Assembly: GCA_020091685.1 (NCBI GenBank) | Contig: CM034591.1 | Location: forward strand, 31,083,555-31,147,554 | Direction: 5' to 3' | Length of the DNA: 64,000 nucleotides | DNA from: Lutjanus erythropterus | Lineage: Eukaryota; Chordata; Actinopteri; Lutjaniformes; Lutjanidae | In this document: positions 12,416-24,536 of the stretch, in pieces | How the letters are laid out: the number at the start of each line of letters is the position of its first letter | How positions within the stretch are numbered: position 1 is the first letter of the stretch | Made by a program: the position numbers and the translations under genes | Notes under the pieces: model-generated | What the model was told of the DNA's origin: nothing | The model's input: only the letters and a program-made list of their open reading frames with translations | Databases searched by the model: none

Positions 12416-12736
12416 GGTGCAGTGGTTAGCACTGCTGCCTCACAGCAAGAACGTCCTGAGTTCGAATCCCCCAGCTGTCTGTTTGGGTTCTCTCCGGGTT
12501 CTCCAGCTTCCTCCTACAGTCCACAGACATGCATATTAGGTTAATTGGTGACTCTAAAATTGCCCGTAGGTGTGAATGTGAGTGTGAGTGAATGTCTGTC
12601 TCTACATGTCAGCCCTGCGATGAACTGGCGACTTGTCCAGGGTGAATCCCGCCTCTTGCCCAATGTCAGCTGGGAGAGGCTCCAGCCCCCCGTGACCCTT
12701 CGGGAATAAGCGGTTACAGAAAATGGATGGATGGAA
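12416..12736 (+). mobile_element. tRNA-derived SINE with perfect 12-bp target duplication
   Basis: The head 'ggtgcagtggttagcactg' contains an A-box-like motif, and 'gagttcgaatcccc' at about 12458-12471 is a B box, as in pol III tRNA-type promoters. The body ('cagacatgcatattaggtta', 'aattggtgactctaaaattg', 'cctgcgatgaactggcgact', 'caatgtcagctgggagaggc') matches a very common teleost SINE related in its head to the zebrafish DANA/mermaid type. It ends in a GGAT-repeat tail. The same 12 bases, GTTACAGTGAGT, flank it at 12404-12415 and 12737-12748 without a mismatch. The extreme 5' end (usually GGCGGCACGG) is missing, so the copy is slightly 5'-truncated. The intact duplication suggests a rather recent insertion. 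Confidence 0.93.
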
Positions 12737-12748
12737 GTTACAGTGAGT

Positions 12749-14819
12749 CATATGTTAGCCAGTTACAAAAGAGGCAGGAGGAGATTTTTATTTATATAAT
12801 TTTAACATTATAGTTTTCAATCATTACTATGGAATTACTGACATTTTTATCCCCTTGGGTCTCCAAAATCAACTTTTCAACGCTCTGCCCCAAGTATTTT
12901 CAAGTAGTATTGTTTTAACCATTGTGTCAAAGACAACAGCTGTACACAACAAAGGACTGTGCTGCATTTTCTTAGAGCCTAGCTTCGTTGATAAACGACC
13001 ACTTTGGAAATACTATACACATGGTCTTATCCTCAACCTAATCTAATTTTTCTACAGAAAAATTGTGCCCAGCATCAGAACCAGAACCGCCATCACCCGT
13101 ATATTGATTACCAATATATCTTTCAACCAACTTCACTTTGTAACAATAAGTTAAAGCAAAAAAGTTGTTTATTTCCACTTTAAAACAGCTACATGTTGTT
13201 AAGTTGTTTCAACAAAACATGTCTACATTCACATGTGTACTGTCTTCTCTAAATAGTTGCACTAAGGTTAAATGTTCAAGGAGCTCCGAGTGCACCTCGA
13301 AGCATGTGTGTGTGCACCTGAGTGTGATATATAGCCGCACCTTGTTGTGTGTTCATTGTGCTCTAAATGGTAATGCAGCACAGTCTATCTACATTGAGTA
13401 AACGCACAGGGAGTTTCCCTCCACAAGCCTGCCAACTCCTCTCAGCCAGCCCCAATGGGTTATCAAAGCAGACACTTGGCAACCTACTTTCCGAAGCAAA
13501 GCATCTGCCCATTCAGAGGCAATGGGGCTAATGTCAGCCTCTATCATTCTTACGTTCAAAATGACCTTGGCATCAGCATATACAGCAATAACTGATGCAT
13601 GGGTTTTAAGCGCAAGAGGGAGAAAATATAACTGCAAATCAATTCAAGTTTCAACGTAGGTCCTTCTGACAGCCATTACTAAAACAAAGTCACCTTCAGT
13701 ACGAGCAGAGGTGGCCATTACTTCTTTAAAAGGTAGGTTATTGATATTCTGTTCAGTTTGGACATGCTTGCTTGCATTGCAAGTTTCGGAATTGGGCTTC
13801 CAATTGAAAAATGCACACACACAAAGACGCTCGAGAGACACTTTAAAACATCTGGTGTCCGTTTAACCTTCTGTATGCCTCTGTGTCTGTCTGTCTGTCT
13901 GTCTGTCTGTCTCACTCTTTCAAATGACGCTTGAAGGAGAGACAGGAAATCATGACTCAGCTGCAGAAACACATGTTAAGATAAGACATTTATAAATCCA
14001 CTTTCATTAATTACTGCTTCAAAGCAAAAAGAAAGGCAACCCTGTCTCCTAGAAATTACGTTTGACTACATTGTTTAATTTTATAAAAATGTATTATTTA
14101 ATTATTAATTCCTGCCTGGATTGTGTTAAGAGAGGGTGTTTCTTTGACTGAATGAAACAGGAAATAAATGTAATGTGCTGGAGTCCCAAGAAGGTGCTTT
14201 GTAATTTGGTATAGGTAAGAAAATAATGTGTGATTTAGGATTGGGAACGAAAAAACACTTTGGTTAGGGTTACCCAAAGATTGTCATTTTGGTTAAAATC
14301 TTAATAAAAACTTAAGTCTCAAGTCACAGCTGACTTTTGAATAATGATGAAGGCACTACTTCAGCAAAATTTCCTATATTCACAAAATCACATGAAATAC
14401 ACTGTCATCTTAGTGATGCATTTTGTTTTTACAACTTCCCAGTCATGTTAATCAATACTGTTTCCTTATTATGTTAAAAGAAGACATTATACAGTTGATC
14501 TTACATATGAACTGATGGGCCATCCCTTTTCTCTTTTTTAGATGCAAAGATTGACATCTCTTACATACTTGTATGGTAAATATAAAGCTGCAGTCAGTTA
14601 TCATAGCTTAGTACAAAGACTGGGAACAGGGGGAGCAGCAAGCCTAACTCTGTCCATCAGTAAAAATCAACATCTCTAGAGCTCACTAATTAAGAAAAAT
14701 AGTTTGGCATATTGCCCACTGCAAATTATTGTTGTTCATGTAGATTAACAATATGTAAGTTCTGAGTGAGGGGTCTCTCTAAATAACAAAGACATAGTTT
14801 GATGATGTCATGAGATAAT
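12749..14819. other. Non-coding DNA, no gene seen
   Basis: No exon is recognised. The stretch 13390-13640 has balanced composition and little low-complexity sequence, so it may hold conserved non-coding sequence, but nothing here proves it. A TGTC microsatellite at 13885 is listed separately. Confidence 0.5.
13885..13912. repeat. (TGTC)n microsatellite
   Basis: About seven tandem TGTC units, read directly from the sequence. Confidence 0.95.
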
Positions 14820-14876
14820 AAATAATAATGAACGTTATTTATATAGTGCCTTTCAAAACCAGACTTACAAGGTGCA
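14820..14876 (-). mobile_element. LINE 3' tail relic, minus strand
   Basis: 'gttatttatatagtgccttt' beside an AATAAT stretch is the reverse complement of a teleost LINE tail (gaaaggcactatataaataa followed by ATT repeats). No coding part remains. Confidence 0.5.
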
Positions 14877-15720
14877 TAGCATGGGATCATGGGAGTTGTT
14901 TTCTTCATTGTTAAACAACCACCATTGCCAGTGCACATTGATCTGACATGACTCAGGCAGAAATCAACAAATTGTGTTCATAGATGAAGTGACAATAAAC
15001 TTTTATTCACATTACATGTAGTCATGTTCCATGACTTCCCTCGTCAGTCTGACACATCCGACATATCCTGTGTTTTCCCGAAAGGTATAGCGACTAAAGG
15101 CAGACATTTTAATACAGAAATATTACATATTATAGCTTTAAACCAGATGTAACATGTAACTGGTGGGCTTCAGAGAAGCTGGTAAACATGAGTGATATTG
15201 ACTAACTCTCCAGAAGGTGAATAAGAACGTTTCTCACATTTTTTAATTATTCATCAAGAGGAGGATTGGTGAGAGTTCTGTCAACGTGACATTAATATCT
15301 CATACCTGTATTTGCTAATTCTGAATTTGCAGAATTTAAAAGTAAACCAATACCAACTCTGTATGTGCGTGTGTCTGTGTGTGTGTTTGAGTGAGTTTAC
15401 TAGCAGCATTTCCAGTCTGACAATGGCTTAGCAGAGTGTCTTGTTTTGGCTTGGCCTCTTTGTCTCTTCTTGCTCTCTGAGAGCTGTGTCTAGCGTTTTA
15501 AGTGCCTGAGAGCCAGAAGCAAACTGCCTCTATCTTCTCCACTCTCTAGCTCTGCTTTGCAGGGGGAATTTAACTACGTTTGCTTTTAGCAGTTTTGGCA
15601 CATAGTATTATAGACTAAAGGTCAGGCAGAGGTAAATATTATTTTATTGTTATGTGATTCAAATAATAATGTCTCATACCTGGTATTAAGGAAGATTGCT
15701 CGTAGGCACTGTTAAAACAG
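14877..15720. other. Non-coding DNA, no gene seen
   Basis: Nothing recognisable beyond a short GT-rich patch at about 15363-15395. Confidence 0.5.
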
Positions 15721-15723
15721 TTA

Positions 15724-15830
15724 TTAAAGGACCACTCTGTGGATTTGGTGGCATATAGCAATGAGCTTGTAGAGCTTGTAGACTGCAAACAAGTGAATTT
15801 TGTCCAAGGCTGGTTGCCCTGAGAACGGCC
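15724..15830 (+). mobile_element. Left-end fragment of the GGTCCAGTG-type MITE
   Basis: 'ttaaaggaccactctgtgga' followed by 'tttggtggcatatagcaatg' and 'gactgcaaacaagtgaa' resembles the left end of the teleost MITE whose other copy lies at 24215-24536 and ends in 'cactggaccttta'. Only the left portion is preserved. Confidence 0.45.
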
Positions 15831-17399
15831 GAGAACACAGGACCACCATTTTGGAACTACGACCAAAGATATTGCCACGTTGGTCATCTTTGGTCTGGCT
15901 TAAAACGCTTTTAGCATATTTCACAGGTGAAACATCACAAACAAAATAGATCAGCATGTAACCAGCAGCTGTAGAGCTTAACCAGTAAAAGCAAAATGCA
16001 ACCACTAAGAGCAAGCAGCACAGACATTTTACAATTTTTGGTGAGCTGACATCAGTCAGTCAGCTCACGTCCATCTCACAAGTCAATATTTCTCCTTTTG
16101 CGCACAAAAACAGTAATTTCTGCATTTCACACAATGACCTGACAATGACATAGTGTTGGTGAAACGAGGAGTAATATCCTTACTCAGATCTCTTTTTCAT
16201 GCCCCAACCATGATCCCTTTACCTTCATATCACAGAATATGGACAATAAATTCCTGACCATGAGTGGCATGTTCGGGTCAAGATGCATTTTCTCTCCAAC
16301 AAAGATGCCTAATTACTGTAAAGTATCATGTGTGGGTTAAGCTCGGTGGGACACTGTCGAAACTCCTCGGGGAAGAAATTTGACCTTTCCCTCCTCTTTT
16401 TATAGATCAAACAGAAACTAGACCTGGAAGACATTCAGCAGTCTGAAACAAGAGTTACCAATGTATACCCACCACAAAGATATCTGCTGCTAGGGTTTGA
16501 TGTAATTCCCAGCAGGAAAAATAAGGCATGCAGGAAGAATGATGACCATGACTTATTCTGAGTATTTTGACCTGTGGCAAGTGTTTTAATTAGGATATAT
16601 CTTGATTGCTGAAACTGAGTGGGATCCAAACAGTGAGACTTCATGCTGTAACTCCACATACCATGAAAGAATAGGACACCTGCTTGATCTCTATTATGAT
16701 TTACTGGATGGCAGTAAGTTATACATTCATCATCATTAATATGTAGATTTTACTTTTATTTCATAGGTATAATTTACTGGATATACTGTACAGATTTTCT
16801 ATAATGTATTGGATCCATAAGTCACATGTGACATGTCACTGGGTAAATTAATTACATTTAGCAGTAAAGTATCTTCTCTATTTGGGAGCAACTCTACCGG
16901 TTAGCAATACCAGAGTCATAAACAACCAATTTTTTGGAGTAAAAGCCTGAAGATAGTGTCAACATTTTAAAAAATCCAAGGCAGAGGTGGCACTGACATG
17001 CCAGATTAATGACGTATTAATGCAATCCCTACAGCATCAAGAGGCACCAGCAGTCTTAAGTGAAAAGTGAATTGAATCAAGACTGAATATTTATCAGTGC
17101 TTAATACCCTAATAGGTAAAATCTAACAAATAATTTAAAACATCATAGCCACTTTACTGGCATGCTTGAAGGAAAAAAAGTAACACTAAATACTAAATAC
17201 TAATGCAACCCAAGAATCTCACAAAGTAACTCACATCTATGAAGGCAGTGAGTGAAAAGAATCCTCAAAACAGTCCAGTCCAAGTTCACTGACAGTTTGC
17301 TAACAAAACAGATTTTAAAAGAAGCTGAAGAAAAAATAAAAACAAACACACAAGACAGCAGCATTAACATGAAATAACATGAGTGTGAACACATAAAAA
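15831..17399. other. Non-coding DNA, no gene seen
   Basis: No exon, RNA gene or known repeat recognised. The 96- and 97-codon minus-strand frames at the two ends carry no nameable domain. Confidence 0.5.
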
Positions 17400-18180
17400 C
17401 TTGAAGGGTGCACTCAGTGTAGTATCGAACCCTGCCTGTCAACAGATGGTGAAGCACTTGCTGCAATGCCACCACACCTGCCAGATGCAACAAGCAACAA
17501 TTCGTAAAGTTCCGCCAACATTAACATGATCTTCACATAGAGGTGTCCAGAGCTGAAATAAGATTTCAAACTGAAGCAGTTGTTGATCACTTGCAGCCCT
17601 TAATAGCCAGTTAAGAAGAGTGAGAGTCAGCTGTCAGTGGTCGTATAAAACAGAGCAGTGAAAAAGGGTTAGAGTTAGAGAATTACTGCCTTGCATTTGT
17701 TTGTCTCCACCAACCAGTCACATTGTATTTTATATCCATGTCTGTCCAGACTGATATAATGTACTGTATGTAGCGAAGACTAAAATGGGACTCACCACTA
17801 TATTGAGCTGTAACTTTGAAAGAAGTGTTTGCTATACAGGTATAATGCCAGAGAATGATTTCCAGTGAGAAACATGCTGTTTTCACATGGAGACTATTTT
17901 AACTGTGTACAGTTAATTTGACCTTTGACCTTTTGGGGGGAAAAAATCATCACCTCTGCACTTTTTTCTATTTGACATTTGTGTGTGGTTTTTATAATAA
18001 TTGCTTGAGTTATGGCCAAATGTGTATTTAGTGAGTCTACCATGGCCTTGACGTTTGACCACCAAAATTTAATCAGTTCATCTCTTAGTCCAAGTGAAAA
18101 TTTGTTGAAAATTTTGAAGAAATTCCCCAAAGGTGTTCTTGAGATGTTGCATTCAGAAGAACAGGATGACCAGGAAACAT
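17400..18180 (-). repeat. AGGTCA-rich dispersed repeat, copy 1
   Basis: Reverse-complemented, this stretch aligns in two blocks with 49905-50660. Block one (17905-18130) shares 'cacttggact', 'tttggtggtcaaa', 'ggccataac', 'cacacaaat', 'gatga' and 'aaaggtcaa' in the same order. Block two (17440-17620) shares the reverse complements of 'cagttgttgatcactt', 'tttccgccaaca', 'agatgcaac' and 'gctgcaatgccac'. About 280 bp separates the blocks here against about 110 bp in copy 2, so the copies differ internally. The family is common in fish; its class is unknown to me. No coding capacity is seen. Confidence 0.75.
17919..17931 (-). promoter_or_regulatory. Perfect DR1 nuclear-receptor motif inside the repeat
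   Basis: TGACCTTTGACCT is the exact reverse complement of AGGTCAAAGGTCA, the consensus direct repeat with one-base spacing bound by PPAR/RXR, HNF4 and COUP-TF proteins. Presence of the motif is certain; binding in the cell is only a possibility. Confidence 0.4.
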
Positions 18181-18940
18181 AGTTCCACCAACCTTAAAAA
18201 CATAAAAGTCTTTTTCTACATTTATTAAGAATTCTCAGTCACAGAGGTTCATCTGCATACAATCATGAATGTACACCAAAAAAATTAGACTGATCTCAGA
18301 ATTCAAGATTAGCAGCAGACAAGCTGTATTTCCAGTAATCACTCACTCTCTCACATACATGCATGCACATGCAATTACATAAAGAAAGTGAAATAAAATG
18401 TGATAAATCCCTGCTCCACCTGCCTACAACCAGACCCCATCCAACGTAAAATGCACAATACAGTAATAAAAAGAAGCAGCAGCAGCAGATTAATCATGAG
18501 TAAGTGAGGAAAGAGCACAAATAATGAATAATTTAGTTATAGATAGCCGTTAAGAATAATCAAATTTATAGTCATAACTGTTATTAGTGGGCTGCCTGCC
18601 TGTCAAAATAAAAAGTAACATGAAAGTAGACTGAATATTCAACACAGAGGTGCTTAATTGGAAGAAGGGTGAAAACCCTCAGACATCAGTGTGAAGAGTT
18701 TTCATTGAAAACAATTTTCTACTGAAGTCGTCACTGTAGCCTGTTTCAAAAAGGAGTTTTAGTGGGTGCGTATCTTTTCTTATGTCTTTTGTATCCACTG
18801 CCTGACTCATAATTGTAGTTTTTTTGCTATTGTGTGAATTGTTTTTATAGATCCCAGTGGAAAGTTGCATGTTTCAAAATATTACGTGTTTAAGTTAGTA
18901 CTAAGATATGACCCAGGATGCATGATGCATGACACCGTAT
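18181..18940. other. Non-coding DNA, no gene seen
   Basis: AT-rich, with a small AGC-repeat patch at about 18475-18490. No exon recognised. Confidence 0.5.
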
Positions 18941-19870
18941 AAGAGCACGGTGTTGTGCTGCCAAACCTGCCCAGTAAGGTCAGCACAATTCTAATGGGGC
19001 AGCACACTTGGTTTAACAGAACAGGTGGACAGAACAGAATAGGTCAATTGTCAGTGACTCCCAAAACAACATATATGACTGGGTACGGGCAGCGACAGGC
19101 TTACCAAACTTCAGCTGCATTACGTAGGTCATGTGACATGAGTCATGTGACATTGCATATGTGGTTAATATTGCAGTTTGGTTAGGTTTATGCACAAAAC
19201 TAGGTAGTTTTAGGCAACACTAGTTGGTTAGGTTTAGGAAAAGATTGTGGTTTGGGTTAAAGTTCATTATGTATGTTATGTGACAAAAGTGATGTAACTC
19301 ATGTGATGTGACAGCAGTCACATATATGAGGGAACAGAAGTCATTTAAATTTTAAATAACTCAATTATTGACTTTTCATTTTACACAGGACTCAAACCCA
19401 AGACTCCCTAGCCTGGTCTCTTTTCCGTCAGCAGCTCATACAGACATGCATGGTACCCCTTAGCGGCTAAATTAGATGCACCAGGAGCCCAGGGTTGTGT
19501 CCCATGTGAGATTAAAACTTCAAAAATCATAAGGCACATAACGTTACGTGTGGTGTCATGTGGCATCATATCCTGAACCTACTCAAGTAGTTTTTGTGCC
19601 TTAACCTGCCCAAACTGTGAGTGTTTCACAACTTTAACAACATGTTAAAAAGGCTTTCTGGCCACATCTGATACAGCCACTACAAGCTAACTTTTGCTTC
19701 AGTATAAGACACTAAGGGGCGGTGACCGACCGTTGGTATGTGATGAGCTGGGATGGGAACAGGTTGGTCTCCCAGGTGAAAGTCCTGTGTTTGTTTGAGC
19801 CATCCATATACCCACCTCATCCATATGCAGACTTTGTTGCTCTTTATACTCCAGTCACAATAACCATGCC
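18941..19870. repeat. Dispersed repeat with inverted arms, copy A
   Basis: The left arm (19430-19560) reads 'ctcatacagacatgcatgg', 'agatgcaccag', 'gggttgtgtcccatgtgag'. It is similar to 33515-33745 ('ctcatacagacgtacacgc', 'agatgcactgg', 'gggttcatgtcccgtgtga'). The right arm (19750-19820), reverse-complemented, reads 'ggctcaaacaaacacaggac' and matches 'ggctcaagcaaacacaggac' at about 33647 in that same copy. Parts that lie in one orientation in the second copy thus lie in opposite orientations here. The interior holds 'ggttaggttta' phrases and several TCATGTGA E-box-like motifs. The class is unknown. Confidence 0.55.
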
Positions 19871-22745
19871 TCTAGAGGTCACCACCTAACAATAAATATA
19901 AATATGGGTTCTAATAAGCTGCTCACACAGACGATACATCTCAAGTTTATGGTGAGGATTGACTAGTCCAGCCAGAACTCAAAGTTTTCCAGCAGTTGTA
20001 CAAACTGGTAATATAAAAATTTTCCCCACGTGGCAAGATTATGTATTTTTTATCTTCATAATAATGAGAATACTTACACCCTATATTTTCCATTCAGCAA
20101 AAACACTGAACAGCTGTAGAGAAGAGCACACAAGAGTAAGCATTTTCTTCCCAATAAAAGATATGCGCACACAGACATGTCAGAGCATACAGCTTTTAAA
20201 GTTCAGTCAGATACCCTAGAAGGGCAATGCTTCATCCATAAGTGTGCGGATTATACAGGAAATTTGAGATATGAGCCTCACTAAATATTTTCCATTTTTC
20301 TTCCATACAAACAGCCAGAGAAGTGACACCTTAGAAATAGCTCCCCAGTGTCTGGGTCCCAGTCCCACGCTAGGCCAGCAATCTGTTTTAAATGAACTGC
20401 TTGTGTTCCTCTGACACATTTGGTGTTATTTTAATGGCTTGGAAACCACAGAGCAATATCGTAAAGGATTATTATACCTTTAAATCACCTGTGAGAACAG
20501 ATCCGAGTGCATAGGAATTCCATTAATCATCTTTGCCAGGGCGCAGCTCAAATTAAAGACCCAGCCTCGTTCTCACAGGCACAGCAAACAAGCCACGAGG
20601 AAAAATACTTTCCAATTTCAGCAGGTGGCTATGTTTTTCATCGTCAAATGTACTGTTTTTGTTTCAACTATGGAATGAAAACACCCAAACCCAATGTCTG
20701 TCACTTTTTCCCATGAGGATGAAAAAAAATCCAATAGGGGAAGGAAGTGATTTGAAACCAAATGTTGATCTGTTATGTGATATACAGTACATCCTGAATC
20801 AATTTCTGCTAAGCCTCACAAAGCAGCTGAAGACTCAGGGACGAGAGATTAGGTAATATAGTCTGATCTTTAATATGTATCTAGAGCTCAATCTGTAATG
20901 CTATTTCTCTTTAAGTTAGTCAGCACAATCCAGGAAATCCATGATTTATGTCTGCATTGTCTCTCATTTATCTCAAGATTTAATTCTAAATGATTTTCTT
21001 AGTTTAAATGTTTGCTAAATTACCCTGTATTCTGTAATACAACCCGTAGTATTTCGCAACCACATGATCTGATGTCACTTTGCTTCCAAAAATGACAGTC
21101 TGGAGAGACATCACATGCAAATGGCCCTCCAAAAAAAGAGGACGGATGGATGGATGTGAGACAGACAAGTATCCAACCACAGTCAGCCAATCAATAAATC
21201 AGCCAACAGGAACCCCATGCCAACATCCCTTTAATTGCCTGTTCTTCACTGAATGATTCAGGTTTTGCCGAAGGCTTTAATGAGGTGTTGAATTTCACTG
21301 CAGGGATTGAAACACAGCCAATTAAAAGGCAGATGTAGTAAGGCCCAGGTGAACTGGAGGAACAGGAGACAGAGTGAAAGAGTGGACCTGATATTAAAAT
21401 CCTCAAAACCGAAGGACAGAACCAGGGTACTAAACACACCGCTGCTGAAGCTTTTAATAAATATACAACCCTACAAATGCGATCAATTATGGGAAACACA
21501 GAGTTGTGTTATTGTTCATATCAAGCAAACCACTGTTACTGCCTCCATAAATACATTTTAAATCCTTTGTTGCCACAGATTTTGTTTCCCAGGGAGAGAC
21601 TTGCATATCCAGTGCTGGTTGGTTATGACATTAACAGTAAAATTTTGGACTCATATACTGAGTTTAGTGTGAACCGCTCTTTCACAGTCAGCTTACTAAC
21701 ACCACACAAAGTGCTAACCGTATAGTATATTGCATTTTCCTGGGTATTAAGGTTTCCATGAGGGTTATTTTGGCTTGACTTGCATGCAGGACACAAGGGG
21801 ATGGGAAATAAAAGGTGGAGCCAAACATTGTTAAAATAAGCTGCCCTAAGCTTTACTCAGGATTGTCCCAGAGGGCAGGTGAAGCCAGGAGCTGCATGGC
21901 CAACTAAACAGAAATGGAGGAGAGTATAAAGAAGCAGGAGATTTGTTGTTAAAATTTACCTCCCAGAGTTTAAATTAAATCCTACAAGATGATACAAAGC
22001 TACCTCTTTGTTTGTGCATGTTTTTCAGAAATGTTTGCCCTCATTAGATAATTGTTAAAAAAAAGGACCTATGGGGAGCAAGAGTCAGAGGACTGCGTCT
22101 CTAATATTCCTTCATTATTTCCTTAGTGACACAGATACTATTATCAGTTTCCCCTGTGTTATTTCACATTTTCGATTATTTCCGTGTCTTGTGGAAATGA
22201 CTTTCAGGTTAAAAAGATGTTTCAGTGATCCGCAAGACCCTTTTTACTCATCATTTACATTTCATGCTTTTATGTCTGATGATGCTCTCATAAACAGTGA
22301 CTTACAAAGTGTAGCCTTTTCTCTTGATTAGGTCAAGAGGTGAGGCTTCATCTGCATTCAACTGTAAATGCATAAAGTAGTACTGTAGCTCATTGTGGCA
22401 CTGAGTAATGCATTAGCTAAGAAAGCATCTGGGGTTGCATTAAATTCTGGTTTCAGTCATTAAGAGGCTTTGGCTTACAATTACTCTCAGTATGTATCAT
22501 ACAGTTGTGTAAAAGACAGATCTTTAATAGTATAATGTATCTACATTATCAACCGCCTGCACAAGGATCCTCTCAGGGGGTTAATACTATTGATATCACT
22601 CTATCAATTTTGTCCAAAAACAAACACCAACAGCAGGCCACTGTCAGATTTCAAGGTACAAAGCAGTGTTTTTGTTTTCACAGCCGTAATGTATAGAACC
22701 CACATGCAATCATCAATATATATCTATATATATGCGTACTGGAGC
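19871..22745. other. Non-coding DNA, no gene seen
   Basis: No exon recognised. The block 20500-20640 is compositionally complex and could be conserved non-coding sequence. A short GGAT patch lies at 21143-21156 and an AT patch at 22716-22733. The 102-codon minus frame at 21191-21499 has no nameable domain. Confidence 0.5.
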
Positions 22746-23105
22746 TGTAATGGTTAGTGCCAGACCAATGTCCACATGATTTGGCTTGTTTGTATTTCTT
22801 CAAACCAATCACAATCATCTTGGTACCACTAAGCCCAGGATGCAGCACCAATATCCCTGTAAAAAAGTGTTTAGGAGAACTTGTTTTGGTGTAACATTTG
22901 CATGTAGGGAGGCGAGCCCTGCATTAAAATGGCTAAATTCCCATATTTTTAGCCTGTATGTTTCTAGCTCTAAGGTTGTTGTTGTTTCACAAGGCGACAG
23001 CGATTCTGAAAATTGTAATGTGGAAATAGCGGGAAAAGGGAGGATGCTGACTGAGATAGTTGGCCAATGGTAGGCTTAAACCAGCAGTCTACATCTGGTG
23101 AGTCA
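22746..23105 (+). repeat. Unclassified teleost dispersed repeat
   Basis: The phrases 'cttcaaaccaatcacaatca', 'cttggtaccactaagccca' and 'ggagaacttgttttggtgta' occur in a repeat I recall from other fish loci. The 95-codon frame through it (22786-23073) is not a known protein. The boundaries are rough, and the class is not known to me. Confidence 0.45.
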
Positions 23106-24214
23106 GACTAGACTAGATGTGGCCTGCATTGTATTTTGGGAACAATTTGGGATCATCTTCAACAGCAGTGGAAGGAGAGAGAGTTATAGATAGGATGATG
23201 AGGGAGCGTCTGTGATGCTCCACCTTTGAAGTGTAGGCCTGTGTGAATGGAAACACATCAAACATACTAACACTCGTTCAAAGAGAAAAGAAACATACCA
23301 TTTATGTGTGCGGGGTGTTTTAGCCACAGCTTGCACTGAACCATTTTTCCTGCACCAACACATGAACTGAATTGTGACTTCTGTAAACTGCATTTTTGCT
23401 AATATTAAATGAGTATAACAAGCACCTGCAGGGAGCAGTTTAGCAGCATTATTTTCATATACTCTTGAGTACACTTAAATTTAAGTGAAGTGAATGCTTA
23501 TGTTAGACTGGCCTGACAAATGATAAATTAACACCATTTACCTCACTTGCATACACGCATTTCATGCTATTTTGAGCATACAGCAGTGGAAATTGAAAAA
23601 AAAAAAGAAAAAAAGTCCAAGATGGCAGATGAACCCCCAAATACCCATTATATATGTAATTATACTGCACTGCAGGATTATATGGGTTGTAAAATATTTT
23701 AGCACAACCCAAGCGTCCTTCTAAATTATAGCTACTGTCAGCTGCAGCAAAGATACTTGCAGTTTGTTTCCACTGTGTGCTAAAAGCTGGGGCCGAATAG
23801 GTGATTTCCAGGCAATATTATTTGCTTTCTCCTACAAGTATCACATACTGTTTTTAGGTGCTTTATTGGGATTAACCCTGAGGGTTGTCTAAGACGGAGA
23901 TCATCAGATAGAAAGGTCTCACAGTGAATCCCCATGTCGCCTCTCTTTTGAAGAACGTCATAGACTTTGAGTGGCACTTCTTTAAAGTTAGTAAGGTTTG
24001 TTTAAATGTCTCTCTGTGACACTCAAATGTTTAATTTCTCTTTTTCTCTTTCCACACTTTTTTTTTCCTCTTGTCTATCTCTCGCTCAGAGAGCTGAGAG
24101 CTTGGACACCTGGATGCAGCCCTCTGTCAATTAAAATAGGGGACATCTGAGGCCATTAAAAGTCATGTTATCTTGCAATCTGTTTAGTGCTTTTACAAAG
24201 TTCTTTCACAGTCA
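23106..24214. other. Non-coding DNA, no gene seen
   Basis: Only a poly-A-rich patch (23598-23614) and a T/CT-rich patch (24030-24085) stand out. Confidence 0.5.
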
Positions 24215-24536
24215 GTTTTTCACATTTAGTGGCATCCATTGTTGAGTATATAGATTGCAACCAGCTGAATACTTCTCACCTCATCATCCCCTTCAAAGCA
24301 TGTAGGAGAAACTACAATGGTCAGAAAACTTGCCCTCAGCATCTCAGCATTTATCCTTTCTGGAAACATGGCGATTCAACATGGCTACCTCTTAGGAGCA
24401 GGACCTGCACTCTCTGAAATCTGAAATAACACCACCAGATCATACATTAATGAAAACATACTTATGACTATTATATTCCATTCCTGCATATTATGCCAAT
24501 AGATTCCCATAAATCTTATGCACTGGACCTTTAAGA
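24215..24536 (+). mobile_element. MITE of the GGTCCAGTG type
   Basis: A near-complete copy of a very common teleost short element: 'agtggcatccattgttgag', 'agattgcaaccagctgaata', 'aaagcatgtaggagaaacta', 'ggaaacatggcgattcaaca', 'aatgaaaacatacttatgac' and the end 'gcactggacctttaa'. The left terminus has decayed. The usual ends are inverted repeats around AAAGGTCCAGTG, and only the right one is clear here. No coding capacity. The superfamily is uncertain. Confidence 0.7.

Noticed and set aside
12416-12480. A- and B-box pair suggesting a tRNA gene
   Set aside because: It lies at the head of a complete SINE with a tail and target duplication, and no tRNA cloverleaf end or acceptor stem follows.
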